A stretch of DNA of 64,000 bases from UBA5078 sp051252515 (GTDB lineage: Bacteria > Pseudomonadota > Gammaproteobacteria > Pseudomonadales > Pseudohongiellaceae): positions 372,001 through 436,000 of the forward strand of contig JBPOFS010000001.1 in NCBI GenBank assembly GCA_051252515.1, written 5' to 3'. The notes beneath the pieces were generated by a model. It saw only the letters and a program-made list of their open reading frames with translations, was not told where the DNA came from and made no database searches. The translations under genes and the position numbers were made by a program. Numbering within the stretch: the stretch's first letter is position 1; every line of letters starts with the position of its first letter. Positions 59,885-64,000 of this stretch are shown piece after piece.

Positions 59885-60543
59885 CGGTTTTCCCAAGCAG
59901 CGAAGGACGCATCGTGACCATGAATAGGGACGAGGCGGATTCGCGCGCAGAGGCGGGGGAACATCTTGAGAAGCACATCGACGGTCATCTTAAACAATGG
60001 TGGCCCATCGACAGTGTTTCCGGCGGGACTTGGTTCGGCTTGCGAGGCGATGGCTTAGTCGCCTGTTTGCTCAACCGTTATCAGGGACGAAGTGCCACGC
60101 CCATTAAAAGTCGCGGCCTTATTATTCCGACGCTTTTTCAACAAGACCACGCGCATCCGACACGATGGATTGCAGAGCAGTGCTGGGACAAATACGCCTC
60201 TTTCGATCTGATTGTTGTGAGTAATCTCGGCATTTCTCAATGCAGCTGGGATGATGGTCGCATGCACATTCAAGAGCATAACGAAGAGAGCTCTTTCTTT
60301 CTTAGCTCTTCATCTTCAGAGTATGAAAAAAGTCTCAGTGTGAGGCATGGGGCATTTGAGGAGTTTAGGACGCAACATGCATCCTATGAGGCAACGCAGA
60401 TCATCTCTGACCTGCATCACCAAACAGGCGACGATGCCACCTTAGGATTTCTAATGCGCCGCACTGGACGCAAAACAAAAAGTATTTCTCAGGCCTTGGC
60501 TGCCTCTCAGCAGCCCTGGCACAGATACCTTCCGCTCGCTTAA
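59872..60543 (+). CDS. NRDE (TANGO2) family protein, possible Ntn hydrolase
   Basis: The protein has 223 residues starting MCTLTVFPSSEGRIVTMNRDE, the family signature including the NRDE motif at 18-21, followed by WWPIDSVSGGTWFGLRGDG. After loss of Met the chain would begin with Cys, as in N-terminal-nucleophile amidases; I recall this family being grouped with that superfamily. Biochemical function is not settled; eukaryotic TANGO2 has been linked to heme handling and lipid or CoA metabolism. It overlaps the DinB gene by 13 bases and closes the OlsF run. Confidence 0.85.
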   Translation: MCTLTVFPSSEGRIVTMNRDEADSRAEAGEHLEKHIDGHLKQWWPIDSVSGGTWFGLRGDGLVACLLNRYQGRSATPIKSRGLIIPTLFQQDHAHPTRWIAEQCWDKYASFDLIVVSNLGISQCSWDDGRMHIQEHNEESSFFLSSSSSEYEKSLSVRHGAFEEFRTQHASYEATQIISDLHHQTGDDATLGFLMRRTGRKTKSISQALAASQQPWHRYLPLA

Positions 60544-60552
60544 CGCTCTCGA

Positions 60553-62967
60553 TTAAGAACCGAATCGATAGCGTAATTTAACAGCAATAGTGTCCACGAC
60601 AGGCTCTTGCCAAGCTTCCACTAACAGACCACTGTAGTCATCGAACTGCGAAGCTGGAAGGTTAGAGCCTCGCGTGTAGACCACAAACAAGTCAGACAAC
60701 GGTGCGATCTCCCAACGATAGCGAGCTTGAAAGGTCATCCGACTAATAACGAAATCACCAGAGGTCACGGTGGGTCTATCAACCACTTCTAGATAATCAC
60801 GCTTATTAGTGTTTACCGCCAAGAAGCGATCTTCGAAGGCTTTTAGTCCAGTCCACTGCATACTAAAACGCAATTGTTGTTTAGCCGAAATAAAGTAATC
60901 CAAGGTCACTTTTGGCGCCCATTGCGTGGCTTCGAAGGCCGTATATTGCGCACTGCCTTGATACACCAGCAGTGCTTCACGGTCTGTATAACTCAGATCA
61001 AAAAGCAAAGAAAAATTATCAACAGGACGGTAAGTAAAGCCCGAAGAGACCGTCAATGTTTTCGGCCCTAGGTCCTCTTGCCCTATATTAACTCCAGCCT
61101 CAAAAGAAAGTTTCTTACTAGGATCATCGTTCCAGCCTAAGTTAAGTGCCCAACGCTCAGGAATACGAAAGTCGCCAGTCCCACGGCCAAGTCGGTCATC
61201 GATCCGCGGAGGGTAATAACGCAAACTCGCACTCGTAGCGCTGTTATCCAAGAACGTGTACTTACGATTTAAAAACATGGCCAGACGTGTTGGCTGTCCG
61301 GCAGTGTTCCATTGATTCGTAATATTGACGCTATCACTTAGCGCTCTTAGGCCTTCCACATCGGAACGATCGAGACTAAAAGTATAATCAGCCTGCACAA
61401 AATCGTTACGGCTTACAAAGCCTAAGTCATTCAATTCCAGCGTATCATCCAAATAACCTAGGCCGATCTTATGCTGGCGACCACGCATGGGCTGGTAACT
61501 AATATCAGCGAATCCACCCGCACCTGTCACGCCATCGACATTACTATGCATTAATTGTGTATCGATAGCCCACTGGGTATCTGCTGAGAAATAGTGCATA
61601 TCCACACCATTGACGACGGCATCGATGTTCGAATGGGAAACGTCCGTGCCCATCCAACCGATCGAGCGACGCCCCCCATTAGAGCTGTCTTCATAGACCA
61701 CTCGGCCCACAGCGAAATCACGCCCTTCACTATTGATAGTGACACGCTCACCGCCGGCGTCTGTGCCGCGAATCTGCATATCGTCTTCTGACGCAAAAAG
61801 TGTCCCATAGCGCCAATTGCCATTTTGGCCTGTCAATTTCACAGCACCAAGAAGATCGCTAGGTTGGCTTCTATCGGTAGGCACTACCGTGACCCCAGCG
61901 GGAATATCAAATTGGGGAGCGCTACCAATTCGGCGAGTGTTGAGCATTGTCGTGGGGCCATTAGGACCACTGCTGGAGCGGGCACGAGTAGAGGTAATGA
62001 ATACATCCTGCCCCTCTAGGAAGAAGGAGCGCTTCTCTGCGAAGAAAACCTCGAATGCCGTGAGGTTAACGACAACATCATCGGATTCGACGTTGCCGAA
62101 ATCAGGATTCAAACTCGCCGAGACTTGCGTATTGGAGGTTGGACGCCAGAACACTTCCGCACCCGCACGTAGTTCTGAATCGTTACGGATACTATCGTGA
62201 GTCGCCGAGACATAGGGGTAATAAGTAATCTGTCGACGCGGCTCGATATCTGACAACTCATAGAGATCGAAAGAGGATAAAAACTGCGCACCGGTCCCTG
62301 GCAGGGCAGGATAGGACCAGGTTTCACCGGTAGCACCAATCTGACGCTCTGTGTATAAACCAATGCGGCGCGTGTCCCCTGTGGCTTGCGGTAGAGCCAT
62401 CATCGACCAGGGAATAAACATCTCTGCAATCCAACCGCCTTCAACGACGGTAGCCTTGCCATCCCATGCGCCATCCCACTGGGTATTGTATTGGCGCTCA
62501 GGCAGAATAGTGATGTCGTTCATAGAGCCGCCCACATTGACGCGCATTCCGTAGCCGTAGAGGCCTTCACCGGAAGGGTCAATCATGAAGACAAAACCAT
62601 CTCGTACAATTTGTGTATCGCGCGATGTCATTCGGGCAACGATAGTGCCTTCAGGTTGATAGTTCATCACCCCGACGTATATGCCTCGTTCCGTATAAAA
62701 AATACGGGTATGCGTCTCATAACTGGCTGGCGCTAAAGTATCGGGCGTGATCACACGCATGCCATCAAAATAGGGAATCTGATCCCAAATAGCTTCATCA
62801 AGCTTACCATCGAGTACAAAATCGATAGTGTCTGCATCGGCCTTGCTAAGCTGAGTAACACCGTCTTGCGCCCACAGTAATGGACTACTTGAGATAAAAA
62901 CGCTGATGATTAAAGCGAACGGTTGCACACAACGAGGCAACCCTAATTTGAAACGATTCATTGGCAT
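60553..62967 (-). CDS. DUF5916 outer-membrane protein with carbohydrate-binding-like N domain
   Basis: The protein has 804 residues. A signal peptide (about 10-33, ending LWA-QD) leads into a CBM9-like beta-sandwich (about 45-235): DFVLDGKLDEAIWD, FYTERGIYVGVMN and MTSRDTQIVRDGFVFMIDP. A long barrel-like region with alternating polar and aromatic strands (about 250-804) ends KLRYRFGS. FFLEGQDVF is a hallmark of the DUF5916 part (FAEKRSFFLEG). The family is common in marine bacteria and Bacteroidetes, and function is not established; sugar or peptide-linked surface roles have been guessed. It is divergent from the photolyase gene and ends ten bases from the convergent NRDE gene. Confidence 0.82.
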   Translation of the reverse strand: MPMNRFKLGLPRCVQPFALIISVFISSSPLLWAQDGVTQLSKADADTIDFVLDGKLDEAIWDQIPYFDGMRVITPDTLAPASYETHTRIFYTERGIYVGVMNYQPEGTIVARMTSRDTQIVRDGFVFMIDPSGEGLYGYGMRVNVGGSMNDITILPERQYNTQWDGAWDGKATVVEGGWIAEMFIPWSMMALPQATGDTRRIGLYTERQIGATGETWSYPALPGTGAQFLSSFDLYELSDIEPRRQITYYPYVSATHDSIRNDSELRAGAEVFWRPTSNTQVSASLNPDFGNVESDDVVVNLTAFEVFFAEKRSFFLEGQDVFITSTRARSSSGPNGPTTMLNTRRIGSAPQFDIPAGVTVVPTDRSQPSDLLGAVKLTGQNGNWRYGTLFASEDDMQIRGTDAGGERVTINSEGRDFAVGRVVYEDSSNGGRRSIGWMGTDVSHSNIDAVVNGVDMHYFSADTQWAIDTQLMHSNVDGVTGAGGFADISYQPMRGRQHKIGLGYLDDTLELNDLGFVSRNDFVQADYTFSLDRSDVEGLRALSDSVNITNQWNTAGQPTRLAMFLNRKYTFLDNSATSASLRYYPPRIDDRLGRGTGDFRIPERWALNLGWNDDPSKKLSFEAGVNIGQEDLGPKTLTVSSGFTYRPVDNFSLLFDLSYTDREALLVYQGSAQYTAFEATQWAPKVTLDYFISAKQQLRFSMQWTGLKAFEDRFLAVNTNKRDYLEVVDRPTVTSGDFVISRMTFQARYRWEIAPLSDLFVVYTRGSNLPASQFDDYSGLLVEAWQEPVVDTIAVKLRYRFGS

Positions 62968-63178
62968 AACTCACGACAGAGATAAGGCATGCGCCAACAT
63001 TGTGAAGAATTTCTTTCAATGCAGCGCCCAAAGGGGCTGCAATATACTCTATTACCTAGATAATTTCTTCTGCCGAAACAATTAGTTGCATTTACACGTT
63101 GAAAATTAATCTCAAGCCCTACTCGCAACGTATTAAGCGTTAATAGATTCTTTTTTATGCATTGCCAAGGACCACACT

Positions 63179-64000
63179 ATCAAACCTCAAAATTCAATTA
63201 TGTGGTTTCGCCAAGACTTACGACTTAGCGACAACCCCGCCTTAACCGCCGCATCATCGGATGACGTCATAGCCGTGTATATCCTTGATGACATCAATAG
63301 CGAGCGTGAGGCAATGGGAGCGGCCAGCCGGTGGTGGCTTCACCATTCCCTCTGCGCGCTGAACACCAGCCTCAGCGGCAATCTATTGGTATTAAAGGGC
63401 GATCCACTGACACTTCTCCCCGCCTTAGCCAAGGCAATGGGCAGCACGCAAGTCCATTGGAATCGTTGCTATGAACCATGGCGAATACACCGTGACAAAA
63501 CCCTTAAAGAACAATTGAATGCTCAATCCATTGAGGCTCACAGTTATAACGCTTCACTCTTGTGGGAACCGTGGCAGATACAGAAAAAAGATGGCACCCC
63601 GTATAAGGTATTCACCCCATACTTTAGACGCGGATGCTTACAAGCAATCCCTCCTCGACTGCCAACCCCTGCACCGAAGGGATTAAGCCTATCGACGCAG
63701 ACACTCCCTAAATCCTATCTCGCCCACCTCGGAGCGAAAGGGATCGATGCATTGGCGCTCCTCCCAACTATTGCTTGGGATACCACGATGCAAAGCACCT
63801 GGCACATTGGTGAACGCGCCGCGCAAAAACGTTTATCTGAATTTTTACAATCGGGGTTGGACAACTATAAAGATGGTCGCAACTTTCCAGAACGCGATAA
63901 TGTTTCGCGCTTATCGCCGCACCTGCATTTTGGCGAGATATCCCCTAATCAAGTATGGGGCGAGTCGCATCAGGTAGGCCTTATGGAACATTTCGACAAC
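63179..64000 (+). CDS. phrB: Deoxyribodipyrimidine photolyase, 3' truncated by the window
   Basis: 274 codons are visible before the window edge. WFRQDLRLSDNPAL and FTPYFRRGC are class I CPD photolyase signatures, and NVSRLSPHLHFGEISPNQVW is the FAD-binding helix start. The enzyme repairs cyclobutane dimers with blue light. The only canonical in-frame start, ATG 63200, would cut into the first strand (family: LVWFRQDLRL) and has no ribosome-binding site. AAGGA at 63167-63171 lies seven bases before an in-frame ATC (63179), which would give the usual seven or eight extra residues (KPQNSI...). The start at 63179 is therefore chosen tentatively. The Trp electron chain and C terminus lie outside the window. 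Confidence 0.88.
   Translation, partial: MKPQNSIMWFRQDLRLSDNPALTAASSDDVIAVYILDDINSEREAMGAASRWWLHHSLCALNTSLSGNLLVLKGDPLTLLPALAKAMGSTQVHWNRCYEPWRIHRDKTLKEQLNAQSIEAHSYNASLLWEPWQIQKKDGTPYKVFTPYFRRGCLQAIPPRLPTPAPKGLSLSTQTLPKSYLAHLGAKGIDALALLPTIAWDTTMQSTWHIGERAAQKRLSEFLQSGLDNYKDGRNFPERDNVSRLSPHLHFGEISPNQVWGESHQVGLMEHFDN

Overview
The window looks like chromosomal DNA of a gammaproteobacterium, probably aquatic and related to the Pseudomonas/Cellvibrio/OM182 side of the class. This is inferred from gene order and protein resemblance, not from a phylogeny. From memory, two blocks match Pseudomonas aeruginosa gene order. One is (dsbD)-aroQ-accB-accC-prmA-(x)-dusB-fis-purH-purD. The other is trpG-trpD-trpC ... 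crp/vfr-osmC-coq7. Here the two are joined, purD overlapping coq7. An fnr/anr-hemN pair also fits. Coding density is high. I saw no insertion sequence, prophage, CRISPR array, rRNA or gene-free stretch over 300 bases. One tRNA-Thr gene is present.

Layout. (1) 1-6.4 kb: an exported amidase facing a minus-strand run of four exported proteins (two related proteins of an uncharacterised family, a subclass B3-like metallo-beta-lactamase, an M20 peptidase), suggesting periplasmic amide-bond hydrolysis. (2) 6.6-14.9 kb: PAP2 phosphatase, tRNA-Thr, pgi, a RimB-RimK fusion, a GNAT enzyme, and manC-galU-manB, which supply GDP-mannose and UDP-glucose. (3) 15-27 kb: fabA-fabB, a lone DsbD N-terminal domain where full-length dsbD would be expected, then aroQ-accBC-prmA-DUF3426-dusB-fis-purHD-coq7. 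(4) 27-32.8 kb: osmC, crp, dgkA, trpCDG and a PhyH dioxygenase. (5) 32.9-36.5 kb: fnr, hemN and a secreted beta-propeller. (6) 36.7-48.1 kb: c-di-GMP signalling. A MASE3-like/PAS/GAF/GGDEF-EAL protein is followed, after two unrelated genes, by a three-gene phosphorelay (five-PAS hybrid kinase, single-domain receiver, Hpt-REC-REC-GGDEF protein). (7) 48.1-53.1 kb: rlmE and housekeeping or accessory genes. (8) 53.2-60.5 kb: an ECF sigma factor with zinc-type anti-sigma, a TonB-dependent receptor, and a tightly coupled ATP-grasp / OlsF-like aminolipid acyltransferase / DinB / NRDE (TANGO2) run. (9) 60.5 kb to the end: a DUF5916 outer-membrane protein and a photolyase cut by the window edge.

The parts most worth a second look are: the ATP-grasp/OlsF/DinB/NRDE operon as a possible undescribed aminolipid pathway; the kinase-to-c-di-GMP relay with a pseudo-receiver; the lone DsbD domain; hemN, which has an FNR-like box placed so that transcription would begin at or next to the ATG and lacks the fourth cluster-motif cysteine; and a photolyase whose best ribosome-binding site precedes an ATC codon. 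Promoters, operators and start choices were read by eye and carry modest confidence.
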